From Pycnococcus provasolii (taxonomy: Eukaryota; Chlorophyta; Pseudoscourfieldiophyceae; Pseudoscourfieldiales), in NCBI GenBank assembly GCA_049487715.1, contig CP150552.1, positions 868,001-932,000 on the forward strand: 64,000 nt of DNA, in the 5' to 3' direction. The position numbers and the translations under genes are program-made. Each line of letters starts with the position of its first letter. Positions within the stretch are counted from its first letter, which is position 1. The notes beneath the pieces are model-generated. The model ran no database searches. It was not told the DNA's origin and was given only the letters and a program-made list of their open reading frames with translations. Positions 18,692 through 27,437 of the stretch are shown here, in pieces.

Positions 18692-20206
18692 CTAGCGGAT
18701 GTTCACGGAGCGCAGTGTGCCAGATGCGCGAGGAACACCGCTGCCAATAGCCTTAACCTCCTTCTCCGCGCGGCGTCCACTGTCGTTGTCGCCGAACGCC
18801 TTCCAGAAGCGCAGCGTCTCGTCCGCGGCGGCAGAAACCACCGTGTATCCGTCGGGGCTCTGCGCCATGTGGAGCACGCGAGCGCTGTGTCCCGTGAACT
18901 CCGCCATCTTTGTCATCGACGGGTACTTCCACAGGCACAGCTGATTCTGCGAGAATCCGTGGCTGCTCAGGAGCTCGCGCTCGTGCTTGGACCACTGGAG
19001 CGCGCACACCTGGCTGTGCGTGTCGACGCTGTTCAGCAGCGCGCCGGTGTGCGTGTTCCAGAACTTGATGCAGCGGTCGGCGGTACCTCCGCCGGACGCG
19101 AGCAGGTTGCTCTGGAACGGGCACCAGGCGAGCGCCTTGACCGCCGCCTGGTGTCCCTCGATCGCGTGAAGAGGCTGCGGATTTCCCGCGGCGCCGCGGC
19201 GCGACGAGCCCCCTCCACCGAGCGAGCGCGCGGCATCCCAGATGAAGAGCCGGTTGTCGTTGCCTCCCGAGGCGAGCTGGCTTCCGCTGGGACTCCACTT
19301 CAGGCCGCATACTTCCTGCTCGTGCGCGCTGAGCGTGGAGGTGAGGTGCTCTCGGATGCGAACGTCGTGGTTGAGGATGAGGTTGTCGCGCGCGCCCGTC
19401 GACAGCGTGGCGTTGTTCCAAGCGAGCGCGCTGACGCGGGCGCTGTGTCCCTTGAGGCTTCTCACCTGCCTCGAGGCGGTGACGTCCCAGATCTGCGCCT
19501 CGGCGTTGGACGTTCCGATGGCGATGTGCTTGCCGTCGGCCGCCCACGAGACGCTGCTGATGTAGTCGTCTTCGTTGCTGCACTGCATGAGCTGCTGGAT
19601 GTCCCCGCTTCCTGCGTTCCACAGGTAAACGGTGGAAGCGAGCGCGACAGCGACGATGTTGTCCGAGGACCAGTCGAGCAGGTTGAGGTAGTAGTCGTCG
19701 AGTAGTTCAGGCGCGTCCAAGATGCGTTCAGGTGCCGTGGGTATGGGCCTGAACTGCTTGTGCGCGTTAGGCTTGGGTCCGTTGTATCCGCTGTACAGGT
19801 GCGTGAGGCTTGCGTTGTCGTACCCGTCCGCCATGCTGGGCGCCTTATTTTTGAATGCGAGTATCTTGGCTGGTTTCTTTCCGCCGTTCATGTTGTTGTC
19901 CGCGGCGTTGTTTTCTCCGTTGGCGTCTAGGAGTCCCCTCGCGAGTCTCCTTTTGTATTCCTCCTTGGACGGGCTGACGACCTCGATGTTATTTTTGGAA
20001 GTAGGCGACGTGATGTTGCTGGAGTTGATGTTGTTGCTGCTGCTGCTGTTGTTGCTGTTGTCCAAGTCCCTGCATAGCGCGAAGTGCGCGTGTTCCATGT
20101 CGATCGCGCCTCTGTTCGGTATGAATCTGTCGGAGATGCCACTGTTCGATTTGGATGGCGTCTTACCAAGCCGTTGAGAAGAAGAGGGTGTTGATGAAGC
20201 TGTCAT
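18692..20206 (-). CDS. CDC20: APC/C co-activator CDC20
   Basis: 504-residue WD40 activator of the anaphase-promoting complex. A C-box-like DRFIPNR is at 26-32 and the C-terminal Ile-Arg tail is present (LRSVNIR). The entry to the propeller, ERILDAPELLDDYYLNLLDW, followed by VALASTVYLWNAGSGDIQQL, is of the CDC20 rather than the CDH1/FZR type. Seven repeats follow, including GHSARVSALAWN and EQEVCGLKWSPSGSQLASGG. A D-box-like RRLARGLL lies at about 86-93. An unusual Asn/Ser-rich low-complexity run (NNSSSSNNINSSN) at about 50-65 sits in the otherwise degron-bearing N-terminal region. Predicted mitotic role; it acts with substrates bearing KEN or D-boxes. Confidence 0.93.
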   Translation of the reverse strand: MTASSTPSSSQRLGKTPSKSNSGISDRFIPNRGAIDMEHAHFALCRDLDNSNNSSSSNNINSSNITSPTSKNNIEVVSPSKEEYKRRLARGLLDANGENNAADNNMNGGKKPAKILAFKNKAPSMADGYDNASLTHLYSGYNGPKPNAHKQFRPIPTAPERILDAPELLDDYYLNLLDWSSDNIVAVALASTVYLWNAGSGDIQQLMQCSNEDDYISSVSWAADGKHIAIGTSNAEAQIWDVTASRQVRSLKGHSARVSALAWNNATLSTGARDNLILNHDVRIREHLTSTLSAHEQEVCGLKWSPSGSQLASGGNDNRLFIWDAARSLGGGGSSRRGAAGNPQPLHAIEGHQAAVKALAWCPFQSNLLASGGGTADRCIKFWNTHTGALLNSVDTHSQVCALQWSKHERELLSSHGFSQNQLCLWKYPSMTKMAEFTGHSARVLHMAQSPDGYTVVSAAADETLRFWKAFGDNDSGRRAEKEVKAIGSGVPRASGTLRSVNIR

Positions 20207-20983
20207 AATGGTATTGTTTATGTTTTTTTATTTATAAAAGAAGGTAAAAGAGTTATAGTTTATAATGAGAGGTGAGTGGTTATGTGAAGCGAGAAGCGAA
20301 GTGGAGTGTGAGGTGGATTGTGGAGAGCGAAGAGCGTGTTTATAAGAGTGCGTGTTTGTTGTATTCAATGTTTAGAATGACAACGACAAGTGATGGGGAA
20401 GGGGGAGGGGAACGGAGCCCAACGGTGCACCCACAGTACAGTGTATCTGTCGGTTCGGTTCGCTTGTTGCCTGTTGTTGCCTTGCCGTGGGGTGGGGCCC
20501 GCCAGTTCGCGGGACACGGGAAGGCTTCCTCCAAGGGCTGAAGGGGGAAGAGGGGGAGGGGGATGTGATGTGATGGAGTTGGAAAACAGAAACAAAAACA
20601 ACGATGACAGGAGGGGGACTGGGACAACCCCACCTAGGGGGGGGGGAGGGGCCGGGAGACCAACAGGTACCTTAGGAAAGGAGAGGGAAAACTAACAACG
20701 GGGTCTCCCTCCTCCCTCTGGGCGGGATGATCCGGATGGGGGTTTCGGCTGGGGTTTGTTGGGTTCGGGGTTCCGTGCATTTTCCGTTCGGGTTTCAGAC
20801 TTTCAGTTAGGGCTTGGGTTAGACAGTTAGGGTTTCAGCAAGGGGAAATAACATGGGGTGGCAACTTCTTGGTTTGGGGGTTCCACATGTTGAGGAGTTA
20901 GGATTTTCGTTTGCTTGTCAATGCGTTTTCCTTCCAGTTGGGACCCCATCCTTGGACGAAGTCTGCAGTCTGGGCGCAAGTGG

Positions 20984-21031
20984 ATTCGGTGTTACATTTG
21001 CTCCAAATTCGGTGCAAATGTAACACCGAAT
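20984..21031. repeat. perfect inverted repeat, 17-bp arms, 14-base loop
   Basis: ATTCGGTGTTACATTTG at 20984-21000 is exactly reverse-complementary to CAAATGTAACACCGAAT at 21015-21031. The loop itself repeats AATTCGGTG from arm 1. As RNA it would form a stable hairpin. Confidence 0.9.
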
Positions 21032-21090
21032 GCCGAAGGAACCCCTCCCCTGGTGTCCCGTTACGAGAAATAAGTCGGGGTCTGTTTTGT

Positions 21091-21109
21091 CCCCCGTTCC
21101 GAACGGGGG
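21091..21109. repeat. short inverted repeat, 9-bp arms
   Basis: CCCCCGTTC and GAACGGGGG are separated by a single base. It lies 60 bases from the 17-bp hairpin, in the same gene-poor region. Confidence 0.8.
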
Positions 21110-21261
21110 TTAGTCCCGAGTTCCTTTCGACATCTTCCATGGCTTCGCCTCTGGGAAGGGGAGCGGAGAACCGACCGCGTAGAAGAAGGCAAACATACCA
21201 CCAAGGCCACCGGTGTTGTTCTCAGCCGTGCGATCCATAACAGCTCCCACGGTGAACTTTT

Positions 21262-21643
21262 TCACCTCACCTCGAGGTACGACAACAAGCTCAGCAAAAT
21301 GCGAAACACCGTCGAGTCGTGCTTCTTGCCCTTCTCCACCGAATGAAGGTAGATGTACTCGCTGGTAAGGTTAAGCAGGTGTGGCTCACCTTGAGCTCCC
21401 GCAACGTCCGTGGGAAGACGGTGCGAATTCGGCCCGCGCGTAAGCGTAGCGGGGATCAGGTACAACGTGTCGTCGATCTCCTCCGTGGGAGGCTCGAGAA
21501 AACGACGACGCTCTGGTTGCGGCTGAACCCTGGCCGCGGGCCTTCCTCCGAGCCAGTTCTGCTACCGGCAGGTTGTTTTGCTCGCGGAGCAACTGGATTT
21601 GCTCGGCGAGCTCGGGTTGGTCGGCGCCTCCAGGTGCCGCCAT
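21262..21643 (-). CDS. doubtful small gene, possibly two exons; could be a remnant
   Basis: On the minus strand two frames carry protein-like sequence that must be joined. From the ATG at 21643, a helical segment (PELAEQIQLLREQNNLP) runs in one frame. A second frame carries PPTEEIDDTLYLIPATLTRG and then EYIYLHSVEKGKKHD...LLSLLSYLE before a stop. A 43-base GT...AG segment (21565-21523) would join them in frame, giving 112 residues. Upstream of the ATG the same frame stays open and looks like a plastid transit region (HSRVGVTRRGHRRTVPSF), so the true start may lie in an unseen exon. No family recognised. It may be a degraded gene with a frameshift instead of a tiny intron. Confidence 0.35.
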
Positions 21644-21820
21644 GAAACTGGGAACAGTCCTCCGGTGACCTCTGCGCGTAACTCCGACGCGCGAGTGCTT
21701 GATGTCGACGCAAGGTGCGGCGACAAAAGCACAGGATGCCACGCCCAGGCCGCGGCAGGAGAAGGGAGCCGCCCGCCCGCCCGAAGGAAGGAAGGGAAGA
21801 ACCCAACCCTGCTAACGCCT

Positions 21821-21863
21821 GATTAGGGTTAGGGTTAGACAGTTCGGGTTTGGGTTAGGGTTG
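21821..21863. repeat. telomere-like TTAGGG tract
   Basis: GATTAGGGTTAGGGTTAGAC followed by degenerate TTCGGG and GGGTTAGGG units, about 130 bases upstream of the BIN4-like ATG. Confidence 0.8.
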
Positions 21864-21990
21864 TTCGTCCGGTCTGGTCTGGTACTGTACGGAAGTAGGG
21901 TTGTTGCATACCCGTTTCGGCCTGCTCATTGCCCCTTTCATTTCATTCTTGCCGTCTTGTTCCTCCCACTCCTCTCCTGTGTTCTCTTCT

Positions 21991-23188
21991 ATGGCGCCTC
22001 CTCGATCTCGTAGTGCTGCTAATAAGAGCACGCCTTCTCCTCGGGGTTTCAAGTCCAAGTCCTTGTCCAAGGGTGATGATGTGGTCAACCTCGTGGAAGA
22101 CTCCGATGAGGAGGATCATGATAAACGATGACAAGAACGATGAACCTGAACCTGACTGGGTGCTTGAGCAAAGTGCGTCGAAGAGTAAGAAAAAGTCAAA
22201 GTCTTCTTTGTTAGCGTCCTCTTCTTCGGAAGATGACGACGACGACAATGACGGTGGTGGGAAGGGTAAATTCCCTTCCTCCGATGAAGATGATGATGAT
22301 GATGATGACGAGGATTTTGACGAAGATTTAGGTATCATGGCGACGCAGCAAGTCAAGTTAAAGCCTCTTCGAGACTCGGGAGGTGTGAAGAAAACGGTCA
22401 AATTTCAATACGACTCCGACGACGACTCCGACGACGACTCCGACTCCGAACCCTTAAATAAGAAGAAGAAAAAGACGACGACGACGACGAAGACGACGAC
22501 AACCAAAGACACAAAGCTTGAGCCCAAGGCAGCAGGAACTTCGTTAGCAGCAGCCACGCCAGGGGCTGCGTCGTCCGTGCTGAGCGGAGCACTGCCGCTC
22601 GTCATTGACACGGAGAAACTTACACAACAGCAAACGCAACAGACGAGGTGCTTCGTCGAAGTTCCCGGGTTTGCGGACGCGGTGGACGCCGCGAAACACG
22701 ACATTCTTGCTGACACCGGAGTTGTTGGACGCGTCGACGCCGACAAAAACGGCGTGCGCGTCGACCTCAAGGGAGTCGTCTACAACGCATCCGTATTCCC
22801 ACTCGCTACCACGCTCCTCGTCGTATCCGTAGACCCCAAAGGGTCAGACGCCAAAGTAGAAGCGGTGGCAAACGACTACGTGAGGCTCGAGGAAGACGCG
22901 GCATTCATGGCTGACGAAAACGATACGGCGGCACTTGCGTTCGGCGTGCTCGGCGGAGACAGCGACGACGAGCCTGACCACGGTGCAGGTGGCGCCGCCA
23001 ACGCCAAGTCGCCGAAAAAGACGACCAAACGTAAGGCGGACGCGGCAGCTGACGGGGAAAAACCGAAGAAAAAGCGCGCGTCGCCGGCTGCGCCAAAAGG
23101 TGGACGCGGAGGAGGACGCGGAGGCGGACGCGGAGGAGGTCGTGGGCGTGGAAAAGGTGGTGGACGAGGCGTCAAGGTCAACAGGTGA
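21991..23188 (+). CDS. acidic/RGG DNA-binding protein resembling BIN4 (topoisomerase VI partner)
   Basis: The ATG at 21991 opens MAPPRSRSAANKSTP...; the main body is in another frame from about 22136. A 55-base GT...AG segment (22081-22135) would join ...SLSKGDD to NDEPEPDWVLEQ. A one-base frameshift, or a start at an ATG near 22106 in the body frame, are alternatives. The body has acidic serine tracts (about residues 50-140), a Lys/Thr run, and a compact domain ending VRVDLKGVVYNASVFPLATT and VEAVANDYVRLEED. I recall a similar domain in plant BIN4/MIDGET, which binds DNA with topo VI in endoreduplication. The C-terminus is GRGGGRGGGRGRGKGGGRG, an RGG/AT-hook-like tail. The BIN4 assignment is from memory of the family and is moderate. 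Confidence 0.55.
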
Positions 23189-23286
23189 TGATGGCACGCA
23201 CACATCATGGTACAACAGATGTAAAGATAAATTTTTGGAATGCTTTTTTTAACAATGTTGCAAATTAATTTTTTTTAAAAAGACCA

Positions 23287-26200
23287 CTATACAAGCTCCT
23301 TCCCTTTTTGGAGGGCAACGTCCTTTGCGCTAATGGCGCCGCCAATGCCGTGCAAACTCCTGTCACCGCCAGGAAACTCGAGAATGGCAATGGCGCCATC
23401 GTACGGACCTTGCAAGCTCGCTGGGTCCGCCTCAGGCGGAGGTAGCGCGAGCAGGTCATCCTCCTCCTCCTCCGGCGCCATGGCACGCACGCGTGCTCGT
23501 TGCACGCACAAAACAATATTCTGCACCACGAGCGTGATCAGGAGCACTGCGGCAGCCGCCGCAACGCCGTACAGCTCGTTCTCGTACGTCGTAACCTTTG
23601 GGCACGACACCGGGGGTGGAGGTGGCGGAGGACTCGGCGCCGGCGTGATTGGAGGTGGGCCAGTGCCAACGTAGAAGACGCTGAATTCCTGAACCTCCGC
23701 GATTGCCAAACCGTTGAGAAATTTAGGGTTCGCAAGTTCGCGCCACACCGTGGCGTTGTCTCCACTTGGCTTCGTGTAGAAATTAATCACGTCACCCGCG
23801 CGTTGGCCCGTTGTACCGGTGGTGGCTGCGACCTCGTCGTACGAGATGGAGATCATCACAGGGCCCGTAATCGCGCCGCGGATCACCTTGACATCGTACA
23901 TGCCGCTGATGCGAAGGGTGCTCGTGCCTTCCGGGCCAGGTCCAGCGACGCCCGCAGGCAGCGGCTGCTCGATCGCGGAAATTTGGAAGCCAGCCGTTTG
24001 ATTCACCGCGATCACACCAGGCGGCACTGTCAAGACGAAACCGCCGTATGGGATGGTTGGTGCGACGATGCCGCCCCACTGGTCCAAAGTCGTCTGCACC
24101 AGCGTTCGATCGTTGTCGAGCACCTGCACGCGAACATCCGACAGCACAAGCGCCGCGTACTCGGGGTCCGAGGATGCCACCTGAAAGCTCAGGACACCCT
24201 CGTGCTCAGCCTCCACGTTCGAATCCTCGGTTCCCACCACCTTCATGAACTGCGGCGAAGACCACGTATCAGTCGTGAAGGTGAAGCTGTCAGGAGTCAC
24301 CGACACTTGCCTGTTCGTTGACGCTGTCACAGTGACTGTGGCGTTAAAGTTGGGCTTCGAGTTCAGATAAACGGGAATGCGCGCACCCTTGGAGTCGCCC
24401 TCATTGACCACGACCGTGCTCGCCTCGAAGCCAGTCAGATCGAAGATCACACGCGCGGTGTCGTCCTCCCTTATGGTAACCGTCACATTTCGCTTTAGAA
24501 TATCGTTGTACAGCGGGTCGTTTGACCTCGACGTGAGCGACATCGTCGACGTGCGCGCGCCGGAGTCCACGTTGTCATCCTCCTTGACGCTCATCTTCAT
24601 TTCGCGCACCTCGCGCCACTCGCTCGGCTGCCAGCTGACCTCGAGCAGGTCGGCGAACAGCACGGACGTGTCCGCGAGAGTGCCAGTCACAGTCACCGGG
24701 GCTGTTGGCTCCGACAGCAGCGACAGCGCAAGGATGCCGTCGCTGCTGCCCTCTGTCACCACAACGGTGTCCGCGTGCTTGATGCCCGCGTTGTCGTTGT
24801 CCTGCAGTGCGACGGTGACGGGGTACGGGTACATCGGGCTCGTCGCGTTCAGATTATTGTACCTCTCATCCTCGCTCGTGATGATGTGCGTCACCGTGGC
24901 GGTTCGACGGCCATCCGACACGTAGTTATCCACCGCCTGCACGCACACCGTGTACGGCTGCGACCACGAGACGTCAGTCAGCACAATGTACGGCTTGCCG
25001 TTCAGAGCCTCATCTGCCGTCACGCCCGTGGCATTGACCAACTCGTCGTCCGAAACGACGAGCGATATGTTCACGTCGAAGTTTGGCTTCGACTGCAGCT
25101 TGACCGTGTAGAGCGTACACGCTTCACCCTCCGTCGCCACGATCGAGCCAGGAACCACCTCCAGTCCCACGTCGTCGTTGTCTACGACGGTGACCGTCAC
25201 GTTCAGGTGGCCGATGTCCAGCGAGGCGTATTCCGGATCGTTCGAGGAGATGGTGTGCGACAGCACAATCTCCTTCGTGGGCTCCGCCACGTCGTCGTCA
25301 ACAGCCTGCACGAAAACGCGCTGCGGCACATTCCAGTTCTGGAAATCGAACGGTATGGTGGGCGTGAAGGCGATCTGGGCGCCTCCGCTCGCCTTGATTT
25401 CGATCGCGACGAGCTGCTTCGGCTCGGACGTGAGCGTCAGCTCGTAGAACGTGCCACCGCCATTCTCCTGAACAGTTATGTTCTTTGTCGAGCTCACGAC
25501 GCCCACGCCGTCGTCGTCGAGCACGATGATCTCAACGTTCGGAGACTCCACGCCCTGGAAGTTTGGGTCCGTCGATGACACGGAGAACGTCAAGTTGTGC
25601 CTCCGCTGCCCATCGACGATGCTGTTTGGCGATATCTGCATGGTGATGGGTCGCGGCTTGTTCCACATATTCTCGCCCTCCGGGTTGAACTGGTACGCCG
25701 TGGAGGAGATGGCTGAGATTTCGGGGTGGAACGGCGCGAGTGCGACAAAAGCCTGCGTCCCTGGCACGAGGAACGTGCTCAAGCTGATGTCAAACTGAAA
25801 CGGCTTCCCCTCGGTGACAAGGATCTGCGACTTGCTCACGACGACGACAGCTTTGGTGCACTTGGACATGCGGTATCCCGTCACGTTCTGCTTGACGAGC
25901 TCGGCGCACGTCCACCCTAGCTCAATCTTGCACGTGCTCGAGCACCCGTCGCCGTCGATGAGGTTGCCGTCATCGCAAGCCTCGATATTATCCTTGAATC
26001 CGTCGCCGCAGACCACCTCGGAGTGCACGGGCAGCGTGTAGTACCCGCCGAGGCAGGTTGTCGTGTTGTCGACGACGGCTGTGACTCTCACTTGGTAGTC
26101 AGCGTACGTGAGGTTGCTGTCCGCTCGCCAGTAGATGGAGTACTCCTTGGCAAGGAAGTCCGGGTTGGATATGGCCGCGATGTAAGGTCGCTGGTCCACG

Positions 26201-26763
26201 TGCCGGAACGTGACGACGCGCGGGTCGCCGCGGCTGAGGTCGAAGCTGCCTCGCTGCTGCAGGTACGCGTCCTGCTTGCCCGTCGCGGCACCCTCCTCAA
26301 CGGTGAGCAGGAACGCGCACGTTGCGGGGCACACGAGCTTGACTCTGTACTCCCTTCCTGGGTAGTAAATGTTCTCGTGCACCTGCCTCAGCGCAAGCGG
26401 CGTTTGGTCCTCAGCCTTGACGGGTGGCGACGGCGCGATGGGAATCCAGTCGATGACCACGCTGACGCCAGCGAGCGGCTTGAGCGCGTGCGTTCCGTGT
26501 ATGCCAAGCGGCCCAAACATGCCGACAGGGTGGAAGCCCAGGTCGACGCCCTGCGTGAGCCACCCTCGCTCGCTTCCGACGCACGTCCCCACGAGCGGTG
26601 GCGGGTTCGGCGGTGGCGGTGGCGTCGGCGGCGGAAACGGCGGTGGCGGCGGGTTGCCCGGCTCGATGGGCGACGGCGCCTGCGCGTCGGCCACTCTTCT
26701 CAGCAGTGCCAGCAGTGCGACCATGGCCAGCCATCTTCTGAGAAGGCTCAAGGTGCGCGCCAT
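23287..26763 (-). CDS. large secreted or surface protein with Calx-beta-like repeats and one membrane helix
   Basis: 1158 residues. A signal peptide covers 1-27 (MARTLSLLRRWLAMVALLAL...). A Pro-rich wall-type linker (PPPPPFPPPTPPPPP) follows at about 35-57. A Cys-rich DUF4215-like motif lies at about 256-285 (IEACDDGNLIDGDGCSSTC). From about 315 to 870 come four or more repeats with the pattern VxEG...LxSxP...VDDDV...SNDPxY...VxVxDND, typical of Calx-beta-like extracellular repeats. One transmembrane segment at about 1063-1085 (YGVAAAAAVLLITLVVQNIV) follows a second Pro-rich linker and leaves a short acidic cytosolic tail (PEEEEDD). Predicted role: calcium-dependent surface adhesion or wall attachment (inferred). 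Conserved Asp residues in the repeats fit Ca2+ binding. Confidence 0.82.
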   Translation of the reverse strand: MARTLSLLRRWLAMVALLALLRRVADAQAPSPIEPGNPPPPPFPPPTPPPPPNPPPLVGTCVGSERGWLTQGVDLGFHPVGMFGPLGIHGTHALKPLAGVSVVIDWIPIAPSPPVKAEDQTPLALRQVHENIYYPGREYRVKLVCPATCAFLLTVEEGAATGKQDAYLQQRGSFDLSRGDPRVVTFRHVDQRPYIAAISNPDFLAKEYSIYWRADSNLTYADYQVRVTAVVDNTTTCLGGYYTLPVHSEVVCGDGFKDNIEACDDGNLIDGDGCSSTCKIELGWTCAELVKQNVTGYRMSKCTKAVVVVSKSQILVTEGKPFQFDISLSTFLVPGTQAFVALAPFHPEISAISSTAYQFNPEGENMWNKPRPITMQISPNSIVDGQRRHNLTFSVSSTDPNFQGVESPNVEIIVLDDDGVGVVSSTKNITVQENGGGTFYELTLTSEPKQLVAIEIKASGGAQIAFTPTIPFDFQNWNVPQRVFVQAVDDDVAEPTKEIVLSHTISSNDPEYASLDIGHLNVTVTVVDNDDVGLEVVPGSIVATEGEACTLYTVKLQSKPNFDVNISLVVSDDELVNATGVTADEALNGKPYIVLTDVSWSQPYTVCVQAVDNYVSDGRRTATVTHIITSEDERYNNLNATSPMYPYPVTVALQDNDNAGIKHADTVVVTEGSSDGILALSLLSEPTAPVTVTGTLADTSVLFADLLEVSWQPSEWREVREMKMSVKEDDNVDSGARTSTMSLTSRSNDPLYNDILKRNVTVTIREDDTARVIFDLTGFEASTVVVNEGDSKGARIPVYLNSKPNFNATVTVTASTNRQVSVTPDSFTFTTDTWSSPQFMKVVGTEDSNVEAEHEGVLSFQVASSDPEYAALVLSDVRVQVLDNDRTLVQTTLDQWGGIVAPTIPYGGFVLTVPPGVIAVNQTAGFQISAIEQPLPAGVAGPGPEGTSTLRISGMYDVKVIRGAITGPVMISISYDEVAATTGTTGQRAGDVINFYTKPSGDNATVWRELANPKFLNGLAIAEVQEFSVFYVGTGPPPITPAPSPPPPPPPVSCPKVTTYENELYGVAAAAAVLLITLVVQNIVLCVQRARVRAMAPEEEEDDLLALPPPEADPASLQGPYDGAIAILEFPGGDRSLHGIGGAISAKDVALQKGKELV

Positions 26764-27437
26764 TCTTCTTCCGAACGAGGCTGTTTGGTGGGGGCCTTGG
26801 GACTTGGAAGTGGGGGTGGCCGCGCAGAGGGACTGAGGGAGAGGAACTGCGAGGAACCCTTCTTTGCCTGTGAGCCTGTTTCTTTTGTCTTACCTGAGGA
26901 ATGAATGAATGAGACCAGTTCCCTTCTGCCCTTCTGCCTGTTTCTTCTCCTCACGCCGGCCGGCCTCCCTGACTTGAAACCCTTGGATTGCCTGGACTGG
27001 ACTGGAAGGAAGAACCTTGGAACTTGAAAGGTGCAACCCATGGGTCATGGTGGCCCTTCCTACTTCCTAGTCCTACAGAGTGACCTTGCACACCTTGAAA
27101 GGCTCATTGAACGGTGCTCTATCAGTCTATGTAAAGGTTTACGTCGTTCTCCTTTTTACAGGGGGGCGGGGAGGGCAGGCATCTCTGATCTCTGCGAGTT
27201 CTCTCAAACGAACAACGGTCATCGCAAATTTCCCCCGAAACCCTAACCCTAATCCACCTCACCCACAACGTGCAGGCTGAGTCACACAGCCCGTCACCAC
27301 ACGGTATACCCTCGCAAAACGCGCGACGAAATGGCGCCGCTGAGTGGGCTGAGTGGGCTGAACGTGAATGGTCGAACTAGATAGACGACAGTTGGACAAA
27401 AAAATGTAAAGTACATTCCATTACTGTGAAAGAGCAA
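26764..27437. other. intergenic region upstream of the Calx-beta protein gene
   Basis: 674 bases between two minus-strand genes. It contains a GACTGG-rich block near 26995-27006, a telomere-like AAACCCTAACCCTAAT tract at 27238-27253, and a GAGTGGGCT direct repeat near 27341-27360. No supportable gene. Confidence 0.5.

Larger units (their letters stand above)
20207..21261. other. about 1 kb gene-poor region with hairpins and homopolymer
   Basis: No gene can be supported. Contents: a 10-G run at 20637-20646 in a G-rich block, degenerate TTAGGG/TTCGGG repeats at about 20759-20834, a perfect 17-bp hairpin at 20984-21031 and a 9-bp hairpin at 21091-21109. Short open frames exist on both strands but have no family features. 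The CDC20 promoter should lie at its left end. Confidence 0.55.

Noticed and set aside
23500-24321. 273-codon plus-strand frame
   Set aside because: Antisense to the Calx-beta surface protein gene; no motifs.
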